A stretch of 64,000 nucleotides of DNA from CAYQEU01 sp964532005 (lineage in GTDB: Bacteria; Patescibacteriota; Doudnabacteria; UBA920), in assembly GCA_964532005.1 (NCBI GenBank), contig CAZHER010000003.1, forward strand, positions 1-64,000, written 5' to 3'. The translations under genes and the position numbers were made by a program. Below the pieces are notes generated by a model, which saw nothing but the letters and a program-made list of their open reading frames with translations, was not told the DNA's origin and searched no databases. Positions 24,224 through 32,288 of this stretch are shown here, piece by piece (position 1 is the stretch's first letter; every line of letters starts with the position of its first letter).

Positions 24224-25741
24224 ATGATAGAGACAGGATCTAAAATTAGAACCCGATTTGCTCCAAGCCCCACAGGTCATATTCATGTTGGAAATTTCCG
24301 TACCGCATTGTTTGCATTCTTGTTTGCCCGCCACAATTCCGGAGTGAACGTCCTTCGTATTGAAGATACAGATCAAAACCGCCTCGTAGAGGGAGCGGTT
24401 GAAAGTTTACTTTCGGTTATGCGGAATATGGGAGTGGAGTTTGATGAAGGGTATCACTTAAAAGAAGACGGCAGTCTGGAAACCAGAGGTGAGTATGGGC
24501 CCTACGTTCAGTCGCAAAGGTTGGATATTTACCATAAGTACGTTCAAGATTTAATTGATGGAGGGTATGCTTACTACTGTTTTTGCAGTAGCGAGCGTTT
24601 AGATGAAATTCGCAAAGAACAGATTGCTTTAAAGAAGCCACCGATGTATGACAGGCATTGCCGGAATCTTGCTAAAGAAGAGGTTGGGTCAAAAATTGCT
24701 GAACTAAAATCCGAAGGCAAAAACCCTGTGGTGAGACAGGCAATACCAACAGAAGGACAGACCGTAGTGCACGACATTATTTACGGCGATATTACTTTTG
24801 ACAATTCAATATTAGATGACCAAGTAATTTTGAAATCCGATGGTTACCCCACTTATCATTTAGCTGTTGTTGTGGACGATCATTTTATGGAAATTTCTCA
24901 CGTTATCCGCGGTGAGGATTGGATTAATTCTACCCCAAAACACGTATTGCTGTATCAGGCTTTCGGTTGGCAACCGACAATATTTGCACATGTACCAAAT
25001 ATTTTGAATCAGGACAAAACAAAGCTTTCAAAAAGACAGGGGGATGTAACTGTTGAGGACTTTCTTGCTAAAGGGTATCTAAAAGAAGCTTTGGTAAATT
25101 TTGTCGCCTTTTTAGGTTGGAATCCAAAGACAGAACAAGAACTGTTTTCTATGGAAGACTTGATTCGAGAATTTGACCTCGCTAAAGTTAACCGCGCTGG
25201 TGCAGTATTCGACCAAAATAAACTTGATTGGATGAACGGCTTGTATATTAGAAGCAAGACCAACACAGAATTGGTGGACATGGTTCAGTCATTTTGGAAA
25301 AATAGCGGCGTAGATGTGGAAAAATATAGCAAGGAATATTTAGAGGGTATAGTATCGTTAGAAAAAGAGCGGATGAAAAAGCTATCCGATATCACAGACA
25401 GTACCTCGTACTTTTTTAGTAGGCCAAAAGTAGCAAGTAATTTGCTTGTGTGGAGAAAAAGTAATTCTGAACAAACAGGCAAGGTATTGCAGGATCTTGT
25501 TCGGTTTTTCGATCAGACTGATGATACAGATTTTGTGAAAGAGACACTAGAGTTGAAATTAAAAGTTTTTATCGAAACTAACAACTATGACAATGGTACA
25601 GTGCTGTGGCCTTTGAGATATGCTTTAACTGGTATGGAAAAAAGTCCTGGGCCTTTTGAAGTTGCCTCCGTGCTTCATTTAGGCTTAGGAAAACAAGAGA
25701 TTATTGAACGTTTAAAACTAGCTGAGCAATCTTTGTCGTAA
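24224..25741 (+). CDS. gltX: Glutamyl-tRNA synthetase
   Basis: A 505-residue class I synthetase of normal length. The HIGH-type motif is in 'PSPTGHIHVGN' (about 13-23) and the KMSKS-type motif is 'KLSKRQGD'. The Rossmann domain is followed by a helical anticodon-binding region (about 330-500). It charges tRNA-Glu and, if GatCAB is present, possibly tRNA-Gln. A TATAAT lies about 20 nt before ATG, overlapping the end of the upstream gene, and no ribosome site is evident. Confidence 0.95.
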   Translation: MIETGSKIRTRFAPSPTGHIHVGNFRTALFAFLFARHNSGVNVLRIEDTDQNRLVEGAVESLLSVMRNMGVEFDEGYHLKEDGSLETRGEYGPYVQSQRLDIYHKYVQDLIDGGYAYYCFCSSERLDEIRKEQIALKKPPMYDRHCRNLAKEEVGSKIAELKSEGKNPVVRQAIPTEGQTVVHDIIYGDITFDNSILDDQVILKSDGYPTYHLAVVVDDHFMEISHVIRGEDWINSTPKHVLLYQAFGWQPTIFAHVPNILNQDKTKLSKRQGDVTVEDFLAKGYLKEALVNFVAFLGWNPKTEQELFSMEDLIREFDLAKVNRAGAVFDQNKLDWMNGLYIRSKTNTELVDMVQSFWKNSGVDVEKYSKEYLEGIVSLEKERMKKLSDITDSTSYFFSRPKVASNLLVWRKSNSEQTGKVLQDLVRFFDQTDDTDFVKETLELKLKVFIETNNYDNGTVLWPLRYALTGMEKSPGPFEVASVLHLGLGKQEIIERLKLAEQSLS

Positions 25742-25767
25742 ATTTGGCTAAAACTTCAGTTTTGTGC

Positions 25768-25773
25768 TATAAT
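25768..25773 (+). promoter_or_regulatory. Extended -10 box of the wall-hydrolase locus
   Basis: TGC followed directly by TATAAT (25768-25773), which ends 11 nt before the ATG at 25785. The leader would be only a few bases. It is the only clear promoter before the five genes ending at 31481. Confidence 0.5.
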
Positions 25774-25784
25774 GTTGCCATAAT

Positions 25785-27071
25785 ATGAAGAAAAGCCATA
25801 AAGAAATAAAAACAAAAATATTATATTCTGCCATCTCGGTCGGTCTTATATTTGGGGCCGGTTTTTTGGTTTTTAATTCAGTTTCAGCAGAAACAAGACA
25901 ACAATTACAAGACAAGCTCAGCAACCTTAACAGTAAAATAGGGGAGCTGACCCAAAATGTAAATCGGTTACGCCAACAGGGAGCCACTTTAAAAAACGAA
26001 ATTGAGATATATGATTCTCAGATTGCTTCTACAGAATTGGAAATTCAAGCTAACAACACCAGGATTGCAGATATCACCTTGCAGATAGAAGATATCCAGG
26101 TACAGATAGAAAGGAGAGAAAAGGAAATTGCGGATAACAGGAAAATTTTAGCAGAGCTGGTGGTTCAACTGAATGAATTAGACAACAACACTTTTTTGAC
26201 CATGACTTTGGGAAGCGATAATTTTTCATCTTTCTTAGACCAAGTGCAATACACGAAAAGCGTAAATCAGCAGGTGTACGATCTGGTTCAGAAAATAAAA
26301 GATGTAAAACAAAAATTGGAAGATCAGCAAAAAGAACTGAAAGCCCAATTACAGCGCTTAAGCGAACTAAAAGAGGAATTAGAACAAAATCAAGCAGCTT
26401 TAGACGAGCAACGTTCCTCAAAGCAAACCTTGTTAAGTCAAACCCAGGGACAAGAGGGCAAGTATCAAAAAGCTTTAGCTGCCAGCCGCAATGAGCAAGC
26501 TGATGTTCTTCAGGAAATTCAAGGTTTGGATGCGAAAGCTCGAGGTAGCGGGAGCAAAAGTATTGCTGCAAGCAAAGGTGTGCTGGCTTGGCCGATGGAA
26601 GGGGTAATGACTCAAGGATACGGCAACACCGGCTTTACTTCTTTGGGCTATAATTTTCATAACGGTATAGATATTGCAGCTCCTGCTGGCAGGCCAATTT
26701 ACGTTCCGGCAGATGGTACGGTGGTTCGCTGTGCTGGCGGAGCTGCCGCATACGGCAACTGGTGTACTATCAAGCACACCATCGCTACTAAGTCTGGAAA
26801 CAGACAAATAGTTACTTTGTTTGCCCATATGACAAAATATGTTTTATCCGGCGGACAAACTGTCAAACGAGGAGACCTGGTCGGTTATGAAGGGAATACC
26901 GGGAACACCTCTCGTTTGTTGTACGGCCCTGACCGAGGGTATCATTTGCATTTTAGTGTTTTTGATGCAGACGGATTCACCATTACGCCAGGAAAATATT
27001 CAGCAACTTATGGTCCTTATTTCGTGCCAAGCGGATATACGTATAATCCTTTAGACTTTTTAGGAAAATAA
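25785..27071 (+). CDS. EnvC/PcsB-like M23 peptidase with long coiled coil
   Basis: A 428-residue secreted protein. A signal or anchor segment (about 15-33) ends near 'SVSAET'. Residues about 35-265 are a long heptad-like coiled coil rich in Gln, Glu, Lys and Leu. The C-terminal LytM/M23 domain (about 275-428) has zinc-ligand motifs 'HNGIDIAAP' (HxxxD) and 'HLHFS' (HxH), with a further His in 'LFAHMT'. All ligands are present, so it should be an active endopeptidase. EnvC and PcsB proteins of this build are controlled by FtsEX, whose genes lie at 42373-43967. Confidence 0.92.
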   Translation: MKKSHKEIKTKILYSAISVGLIFGAGFLVFNSVSAETRQQLQDKLSNLNSKIGELTQNVNRLRQQGATLKNEIEIYDSQIASTELEIQANNTRIADITLQIEDIQVQIERREKEIADNRKILAELVVQLNELDNNTFLTMTLGSDNFSSFLDQVQYTKSVNQQVYDLVQKIKDVKQKLEDQQKELKAQLQRLSELKEELEQNQAALDEQRSSKQTLLSQTQGQEGKYQKALAASRNEQADVLQEIQGLDAKARGSGSKSIAASKGVLAWPMEGVMTQGYGNTGFTSLGYNFHNGIDIAAPAGRPIYVPADGTVVRCAGGAAAYGNWCTIKHTIATKSGNRQIVTLFAHMTKYVLSGGQTVKRGDLVGYEGNTGNTSRLLYGPDRGYHLHFSVFDADGFTITPGKYSATYGPYFVPSGYTYNPLDFLGK

Positions 27072-27076
27072 CATAG

Positions 27077-28267
27077 ATGACACAAAAACAAAAAATTTAT
27101 AAGCTGGCTTTGGGAACAGCTTTGCTGTCTTTGCAGTTTTTGTTTTTTGTACCAGGTGCTGAGGCTCAAAACAACACCCCCACCAACAGCACTCCAGCAA
27201 ATGAGCAAGGAAGATATGTAGGCAGGGGAGTGGAAGCTTCTATTCGCAGGCTTTTGTGTGCTCCTTCTGATTCATCAAGCGTACCAACCACCAATGGCGC
27301 AGTTGGTACCACAGTAGCCAAGGGAAGCAGCTCATCTCAAGACCTTTCCAACTGTATCAACAGGGGATATCGCTTTGCCCTAGCTTTCGGAGCAGTAGCT
27401 GCAGTATTCTTTTTTGTTCTTGCAGGGTATATGTACATGGTAGGTGGAGAAAATGGCAAACATGAAGCCAAGAACGTAATTATCTCTGTTATTGTTGGTT
27501 TTCTCATTATGTTATCTTCCTTTGTCCTGTTGCAACAAATCAATCCCACCTTAGTTTCCTTCCGCACCATTCAACCACCTCAGCTGGGGGGACAATACTC
27601 ACTCTTGCCTTCTTGTAGTGATTTAAAGCTTGGTATTGGTGAAGATTGTCAATTTGAGGATGGTTCGCCAGGAGTAAGCAACGGAAATGGCGGTGGCATG
27701 ACTCCACAAGGCGGGACAATGACTGGCAAAAGCGGCAAAGTGTGTAGTATGGGGAAAGACGAAGATTTGCAAACCCATGCTAAATGTAGCTTAGACTCGC
27801 GTTTGGAAAATGCATTTCAGGCTGCGGCTCGTGAGACAGGGATTGACGCTAATTTTATGAAAGCCATTGCTACAAAAGAGAGTCATTGGGATGAGTCCGC
27901 TATAAGTTGGACTAGATGCTGCAAGGGTCTTATGCAAATGTCAGACGCCACAGCAGCAAGATTTGGCTGTACTGGAAACGATTGGAAAACCAAAGGGGAA
28001 GTTATTATTCCTTGCGCAGCACGATATATGAAATATTTACGCGATAAATACGCTGGGAATGATTATGTTAAAATTGCTGCAGGTTATAACGCAGGTGAAG
28101 GCAGGTTGTCCCCAAGTCCGAATTGTCCTGGTATGGTAGTGGCTCTCTGCCCATTCAGAGACGCCGCCCAAACTGCTTGCATAGTGGGTGTAAATTCTTT
28201 AGAGCAGACGCGAAATTACGTTGTCACAGTGGCCAGATTTTATAATGAATATAAACAATGTCGATAA
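27077..28267 (+). CDS. VirB2-like pilin domain fused to a lytic transglycosylase (SLT)
   Basis: A 396-residue secreted protein. A signal peptide (1-30, cleavage after 'GAEA') is followed by an Asn/Thr/Pro linker, then a roughly 130-residue module with two hydrophobic helices (about 95-115 and 127-148) split by 'GGENGKHEAKN', the layout of VirB2/TrbC pilins. After a Gly-rich linker comes an SLT domain (about 245-396) with catalytic E268 in 'TKESHW', 'GLMQMSDATA' and 'AAGYNAGEG'. It would cut peptidoglycan glycan strands at the membrane or in a pilus base, like VirB1. Its 27169-27591 segment is identical to 28942-29364 in the C39 gene downstream. Confidence 0.88.
   Translation: MTQKQKIYKLALGTALLSLQFLFFVPGAEAQNNTPTNSTPANEQGRYVGRGVEASIRRLLCAPSDSSSVPTTNGAVGTTVAKGSSSSQDLSNCINRGYRFALAFGAVAAVFFFVLAGYMYMVGGENGKHEAKNVIISVIVGFLIMLSSFVLLQQINPTLVSFRTIQPPQLGGQYSLLPSCSDLKLGIGEDCQFEDGSPGVSNGNGGGMTPQGGTMTGKSGKVCSMGKDEDLQTHAKCSLDSRLENAFQAAARETGIDANFMKAIATKESHWDESAISWTRCCKGLMQMSDATAARFGCTGNDWKTKGEVIIPCAARYMKYLRDKYAGNDYVKIAAGYNAGEGRLSPSPNCPGMVVALCPFRDAAQTACIVGVNSLEQTRNYVVTVARFYNEYKQCR
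27169..27591 (+). repeat. 423-bp direct repeat, copy 1 (pilin module)
   Basis: By eye, bases 27169-27591 are identical to 28942-29364 (offset 1773). The repeat covers the Asn/Thr/Pro linker and the whole two-helix domain, and ends exactly where the two proteins start to differ. Signal peptides and C-terminal domains are unrelated. Confidence 0.92.
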
Positions 28268-28815
28268 TCCAACAATATAAGATATACTTTGTAGCAGGTT
28301 TTATCCTAATTTTGTTAGGGGTTGTGGCCGCAGTATATATATTTAAAGATGATTTAAAATTTGGAACCAGTTCAACAACGAATAAAATAAAAGTTGAAGG
28401 GAAACAGACAGAGGAGACAAAAAAATTATCCGAGCAGTTAAATTACCCTGGTAGCCCGCAAAAAGAGATTTCCGAAGACTGGATTTATTATAAAACTGAC
28501 CAGGGTTCAATCCGGATTAAGAATTTTTTCCCAAAAGACTATGACCCTTCAACCACCAAGCCATTTTTGATTACTGATAATGCTGATTATAAAATTGAAT
28601 ATATAGCCGATGGAGACATGTATGAGGTGACTCTTAAGAGTACCAAAGGTAACCTGCAACAACTTCGTCAGAAAGCTGAGCTGGAGCTGGTAAATAAATT
28701 TGGCACAAATAAATCAGATATTTGCCAATTACCAATTTTTGTTTATGAAGAAAATATAGATGCTTATAGGCCGAACAAATATAATCTAGGCCTGACATTT
28801 TGTCCTTTAAATTAG
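28258..28815 (+). CDS. Membrane-anchored extracytoplasmic protein of unknown function
   Basis: A 185-residue protein with one N-terminal membrane helix (about 8-29), then a charged linker and a mixed alpha/beta domain that I do not recognise. That domain contains 'ISEDWIYYKTDQGSIRIKNFFPKDYDP' in two adjacent blocks and a C-terminal part with two Cys ('DICQLP', 'LTFCP'). It overlaps the SLT-fusion gene by 10 nt and lies 10 nt before the C39-fusion gene, so it is part of the locus and is probably located at the same envelope site. It could be an assembly or inhibitor protein. Confidence 0.65.
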   Translation: MSIIQQYKIYFVAGFILILLGVVAAVYIFKDDLKFGTSSTTNKIKVEGKQTEETKKLSEQLNYPGSPQKEISEDWIYYKTDQGSIRIKNFFPKDYDPSTTKPFLITDNADYKIEYIADGDMYEVTLKSTKGNLQQLRQKAELELVNKFGTNKSDICQLPIFVYEENIDAYRPNKYNLGLTFCPLN

Positions 28816-28825
28816 TTAAATCAAA

Positions 28826-30070
28826 ATGATGACAAAGAATAAATTATTTAAAAGTTTGTTATTAGGAGTATTATTACTTGGGATATTATTCTCATATTCT
28901 TCAATAGCACAAGCAGACATAATTCCCAATCCCGTTCCTACAAACAACACCCCCACCAACAGCACTCCAGCAAATGAGCAAGGAAGATATGTAGGCAGGG
29001 GAGTGGAAGCTTCTATTCGCAGGCTTTTGTGTGCTCCTTCTGATTCATCAAGCGTACCAACCACCAATGGCGCAGTTGGTACCACAGTAGCCAAGGGAAG
29101 CAGCTCATCTCAAGACCTTTCCAACTGTATCAACAGGGGATATCGCTTTGCCCTAGCTTTCGGAGCAGTAGCTGCAGTATTCTTTTTTGTTCTTGCAGGG
29201 TATATGTACATGGTAGGTGGAGAAAATGGCAAACATGAAGCCAAGAACGTAATTATCTCTGTTATTGTTGGTTTTCTCATTATGTTATCTTCCTTTGTCC
29301 TGTTGCAACAAATCAATCCCACCTTAGTTTCCTTCCGCACCATTCAACCACCTCAGCTGGGGGGCAATTATACCATTGCTTCTTGCAAGGAGTTAGGTTT
29401 GGGAGATGACTGTGGTAGTCCCTCGGGAGATAATGGACCAGCTGATCCGAACGAAAACAGCCCTGTTGGGGATGGCCAAGAAAAAAATGGGGTAGTATAT
29501 GGAGGGGGACGCTACAGGAATTTCCCTAGATTTGCCCAGACAGATCCACCATGGGCTCCAAAGAAGTATGGTAGGCAGTCCGGGTGCAGTACATATTATG
29601 ACGGAGGCTGTGGCCCTTCTGCATTTGCTGCCATTGCCCAGTATTATTACCAAAATGGAGGGGCTAAAATTTCACCCGACATCGCTTCTAAATATGGAAA
29701 TCAAATTAATCCATTCACAGTCGGTGAATATGCAGTTGACAAGGGCCAAAGGGCTTGTCCCGGTGGTTCTTACGGGACGTTGGCTGCAACTGTAGCGCCA
29801 GCTTTTGGTTTAAAGGCGCAGCCAGCAGGATGGGGTACGATTGTTACAAATCTTGAAAAGGGCGTACCAGCTTGGGTTTCAATGGGAGGACTACCTTTTA
29901 CTACGGGCGGACATTTTATTGTGTTAATTGCCAAAAAAGGAGATGAGATATACATTGTAGATAGTTATAAAAGAAATATTACTAGAGCAAAAGCTAGTAT
30001 AGTGCAAGCCCACTTCAAATATGGCTCTGTTGTCACATCGCCAACATTTACTCCACCAGTGCCAAATTAG
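28826..30070 (+). CDS. VirB2-like pilin domain fused to a C39-like cysteine peptidase (1)
   Basis: A 414-residue secreted protein. It has its own signal peptide (1-29, ending 'SIAQA'), then the same Asn/Thr/Pro linker and two-helix module as the SLT-fusion protein, identical in DNA. The C-terminal domain (about 215-405) fits the Peptidase_C39_2 family: nucleophile C262 in 'GGCGPSAFAA', His in 'GGHFIVLI', Asp in 'YIVDSYKRN', and an oxyanion Gln candidate nearby. Such domains cleave peptides, often after double glycine, or cell-wall cross-bridges. The module order mirrors that of the SLT protein. Confidence 0.87.
   Translation: MMTKNKLFKSLLLGVLLLGILFSYSSIAQADIIPNPVPTNNTPTNSTPANEQGRYVGRGVEASIRRLLCAPSDSSSVPTTNGAVGTTVAKGSSSSQDLSNCINRGYRFALAFGAVAAVFFFVLAGYMYMVGGENGKHEAKNVIISVIVGFLIMLSSFVLLQQINPTLVSFRTIQPPQLGGNYTIASCKELGLGDDCGSPSGDNGPADPNENSPVGDGQEKNGVVYGGGRYRNFPRFAQTDPPWAPKKYGRQSGCSTYYDGGCGPSAFAAIAQYYYQNGGAKISPDIASKYGNQINPFTVGEYAVDKGQRACPGGSYGTLAATVAPAFGLKAQPAGWGTIVTNLEKGVPAWVSMGGLPFTTGGHFIVLIAKKGDEIYIVDSYKRNITRAKASIVQAHFKYGSVVTSPTFTPPVPN
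28942..29364 (+). repeat. 423-bp direct repeat, copy 2 (pilin module)
   Basis: Second copy of the segment at 27169-27591, with no difference seen over 423 bp. It is in the same reading frame in both genes, so the encoded linker and pilin-like domain are also identical. Confidence 0.92.
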
Positions 30071-30083
30071 TCATGTTAAATAT

Positions 30084-31481
30084 ATGATGCATAAAATAAC
30101 AATATTATTATTCTCAGCGTTTATGTTTATAGGGCTCGGATTATCCCCGGTCACTGCGCTGGCCCAAGCCCCAGGTAGCCAGGGGCTGGTTCCTTGCGGT
30201 AGTTTTTCTGACAATCCCTGCCAGTTGGTAGATCTTTTCAATTTAGTCATAACTATTACCAACTTCTTAATCGGCATGGGTGGCATCGTAGCAGTGGTGG
30301 TGATAATTTATGCAGGTTGGTCTCTTGTACTTGCAGCGGGAAATGTTGAAGCTGTTACCGTGGCAAAAAAATTACTTGTTAATGCTTTTATCGGGTTCTT
30401 TTTTGTAATGATTGCTTTCGCCGGAGCTAATTTTCTCATTTTTGGAGCTCGCGGCTTTATAGTCGGCGAGCCAACCCAAGGCGGAACCCCAGTAGGTATT
30501 TTTGTTTGCCCAATAGATTACTTGCTCGGTTATGCTGAGTGTGGCAATTCAGGTGGCGGGGGAGGTAATACAACTAACAACACCCCTGCAAATACACCTA
30601 CCAATAATACAAATACCCCTACGAACACTCCCAATTTACCTTTTCAAATCCCTCCAGGCAGAGGAATAGGTGAAACAGCAATGTCATTAGAAGTCATTCC
30701 TAAAGAGAGAGATTCATGTCCAATAGGTCAAACTGCTTGGGTAGAAAATTTTTTTTTGATCAAAACAGCTTTCGCTCAAACACCACCATCTGACTGTGGG
30801 AGTGTTGCCGACGGATATTTAGCCGGTCCAAGGCATGATACTTTTCCTGATGATGTCATAATCCAACAAGATCTTAACATTCAGTTAGGGAGCCCTCGAA
30901 ATAAAACTTGCAGTTCGGTATCGCGCGCTGGTTGTGGCATGATTTCAATGATCCACGCAATAAAGTTTATGCAGAAAAAGGGATATGTTTACGCAGGATC
31001 TTGGACAAATGCATGGCACAATGAAGGCAACTTAAATCCTATATCTCGAATCACTGATCCAACTTGGTGGCCAAGGATATACCAAAATAACACAGGCTAT
31101 TTTACTTGTGCAAACAATGGAGCTGTTTATCATAGTGCTCCATCAGATATAATGAAAGATGGACAAATACTTAGAAATGTAACAGCATACCAGTCTACTG
31201 CTTCTGGTGGTCCTGCTTTATTGGAACAAGTAAAGTTAGCTCTAGAAAGAAATGGGGTAGCAATAGCTCTTGTAAAAGGACCCCCGTTTAATACAGGAAA
31301 TGCTGGGAATCATTTTATTCTTATATACAGACAATACTATGCTCAGTCAGATAATAATAAATTGTGGTTTGCTGTTGCCGATTCAAACAAGTATGCTCAA
31401 ATTGGTCAGGTAAGATATGATGTTTTACAGAATCATCTTACTGGAGTAACAGTTATTTACCCTACAAGCTCGACTCCTTAG
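30084..31481 (+). CDS. VirB2-like pilin domain fused to a C39-like cysteine peptidase (2)
   Basis: A 465-residue secreted protein. The ATG at 30084 was chosen because it directly precedes a good signal peptide (cleavage near 'TALAQA'); a longer in-frame start lies inside the upstream gene. A two-helix domain (about 50-130, 'LIGMGGIVAVVVIIYAGW' and 'NAFIGFFFVMIAFAGANF') is again VirB2-like but differs in sequence from the repeated module. An Asn/Thr/Pro linker leads to a C39-like domain with C284 in 'RAGCGMIS', His in 'GNHFILI' and Asp in 'VADSNKYA'. Inside the linker region a second signal-peptidase-like site ('KTAFAQ') suggests the peptidase was once a separate exported protein. Confidence 0.85.
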   Translation: MMHKITILLFSAFMFIGLGLSPVTALAQAPGSQGLVPCGSFSDNPCQLVDLFNLVITITNFLIGMGGIVAVVVIIYAGWSLVLAAGNVEAVTVAKKLLVNAFIGFFFVMIAFAGANFLIFGARGFIVGEPTQGGTPVGIFVCPIDYLLGYAECGNSGGGGGNTTNNTPANTPTNNTNTPTNTPNLPFQIPPGRGIGETAMSLEVIPKERDSCPIGQTAWVENFFLIKTAFAQTPPSDCGSVADGYLAGPRHDTFPDDVIIQQDLNIQLGSPRNKTCSSVSRAGCGMISMIHAIKFMQKKGYVYAGSWTNAWHNEGNLNPISRITDPTWWPRIYQNNTGYFTCANNGAVYHSAPSDIMKDGQILRNVTAYQSTASGGPALLEQVKLALERNGVAIALVKGPPFNTGNAGNHFILIYRQYYAQSDNNKLWFAVADSNKYAQIGQVRYDVLQNHLTGVTVIYPTSSTP

Positions 31482-32027
31482 TTGAAAATAATAGAAAAGA
31501 GCCTCGAATTTCGTGTTCGAGGCTCTTTTGCTTGTATGGACGATCTTTGATTCTAGCTCGTCCAAAATTTCTTCCAGTCGGTTTTGCCAAAAGCGTTGGT
31601 TTTTTTCGCCTTCGACATGCTGCAGTCGAAATTCGCGAAAATATTTCCGTTCGCCAGCAGGGTCGAGACCGAAATCGACTGTGCCATCTGTCTGATCGTC
31701 GGCGATTACCTCGCCTTCTTTTGTCTCGATTGTCAGAGACGTATCCGAGACTAATGAAAAGGTAACTGTGCCGCCGCTTTTCAGGTGGCACTTTATGCTT
31801 TCCATTTTTTCCCCGTCTTTTTCAATGTCAACAAGGGAGCAGATCCCATCGCTAGGACCCATAAACATTGAAACAACCAGCAGCTTTTCCTGCCGTTGAA
31901 CCTTTTGGAGGTTCGCCGGCAGGTCAGGCGTTTTGGTGTTATTTGACGGTCCTCGCTGACCGACTTCTAGACACGCGACCATAATGACGAATACAATCAT
32001 CCATAAGAATTGCCTTAAATTTTGCAT
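31425..32027 (-). CDS. Lipoprotein of unknown function, 3' end reads through its terminator
   Basis: A reading frame of 200 residues. The N-terminal helix ends in a lipobox-like 'VMVAC' (Cys about 20), followed by a low-complexity linker and a mainly beta region (about 45-120) without a recognised domain. A perfect promoter and a TTAGGAGGG site precede it. The last roughly 40 codons pass through the 14-bp terminator stem at 31495-31529, and the stop overlaps the C39-fusion gene by 57 bp. In another frame a TAG occurs at 31553-31555, just before the hairpin, so a small frameshift has probably removed the natural stop. Confidence 0.6.
   Translation of the reverse strand: MQNLRQFLWMIVFVIMVACLEVGQRGPSNNTKTPDLPANLQKVQRQEKLLVVSMFMGPSDGICSLVDIEKDGEKMESIKCHLKSGGTVTFSLVSDTSLTIETKEGEVIADDQTDGTVDFGLDPAGERKYFREFRLQHVEGEKNQRFWQNRLEEILDELESKIVHTSKRASNTKFEALFYYFQLRSRACRVNNCYSSKMIL
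31495..31529. terminator. 14-bp-stem bidirectional terminator
   Basis: AAAAGAGCCTCGAA pairs with TTCGAGGCTCTTTT across a 7-nt loop. It lies 14 nt after the stop of the C39-fusion gene and inside the 3' part of the opposite lipoprotein frame. Confidence 0.88.
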
Positions 32028-32114
32028 AAGTCCCTCCTAAAGACTGTTTTGCGGTTTTTTCTTAGGCCTTAGCCTGAAGTTAAGTTTGAGACACTGATCC
32101 CATCTTAACATATA

Positions 32115-32143
32115 ATTATAGCATATTTTATATATTTTGTCAA
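32115..32143 (-). promoter_or_regulatory. Consensus sigma70 promoter of the lipoprotein gene
   Basis: TTGACA (32138-32143), a 17-nt spacer ending in TGC, and TATAAT (32115-32120): a perfect consensus with an extended -10. The leader is about 80 nt and ends in TTAGGAGGG. Confidence 0.85.
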
Positions 32144-32196
32144 TAACAGATAAAACCTATAACTATTACCTAAAATAGGGAATAGGGTATATAGCA

Positions 32197-32225
32197 TTGA
32201 CATAATAGATTTTTTAATATATAAA
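32197..32225 (+). promoter_or_regulatory. Sigma70 promoter of the VanX-like gene
   Basis: TTGACA (32197-32202), a 17-nt spacer and TATAAA (32220-32225). The leader is about 57 nt with GAGGA before the ATG. It is divergent from the promoter at 32115-32143, with about 50 bp between the -35 boxes. Confidence 0.8.
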
Positions 32226-32288
32226 TAAGCACAATCTAGTGCAGCAAAACACCTGCGGGTACAGATAAATTTAAACGAGGAAACAATT

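Noticed and set aside
27337..29343. Two identical 77-residue minus-strand frames
   Set aside because: They are antisense shadows of the repeated 423-bp pilin module; their identity follows from the repeat itself.
27169..29364. Reading the 423-bp repeat as an insertion sequence
   Set aside because: It has no terminal inverted repeats, no transposase and no target duplication, and its borders coincide with protein-domain borders.
31513..31791. Several overlapping short frames on both strands near the lipoprotein 3' end
   Set aside because: They lack ribosome sites and arise from the less AT-rich codons of the lipoprotein gene. One minus-strand frame may hold part of the frameshifted C-terminus, but it is not a separate gene.
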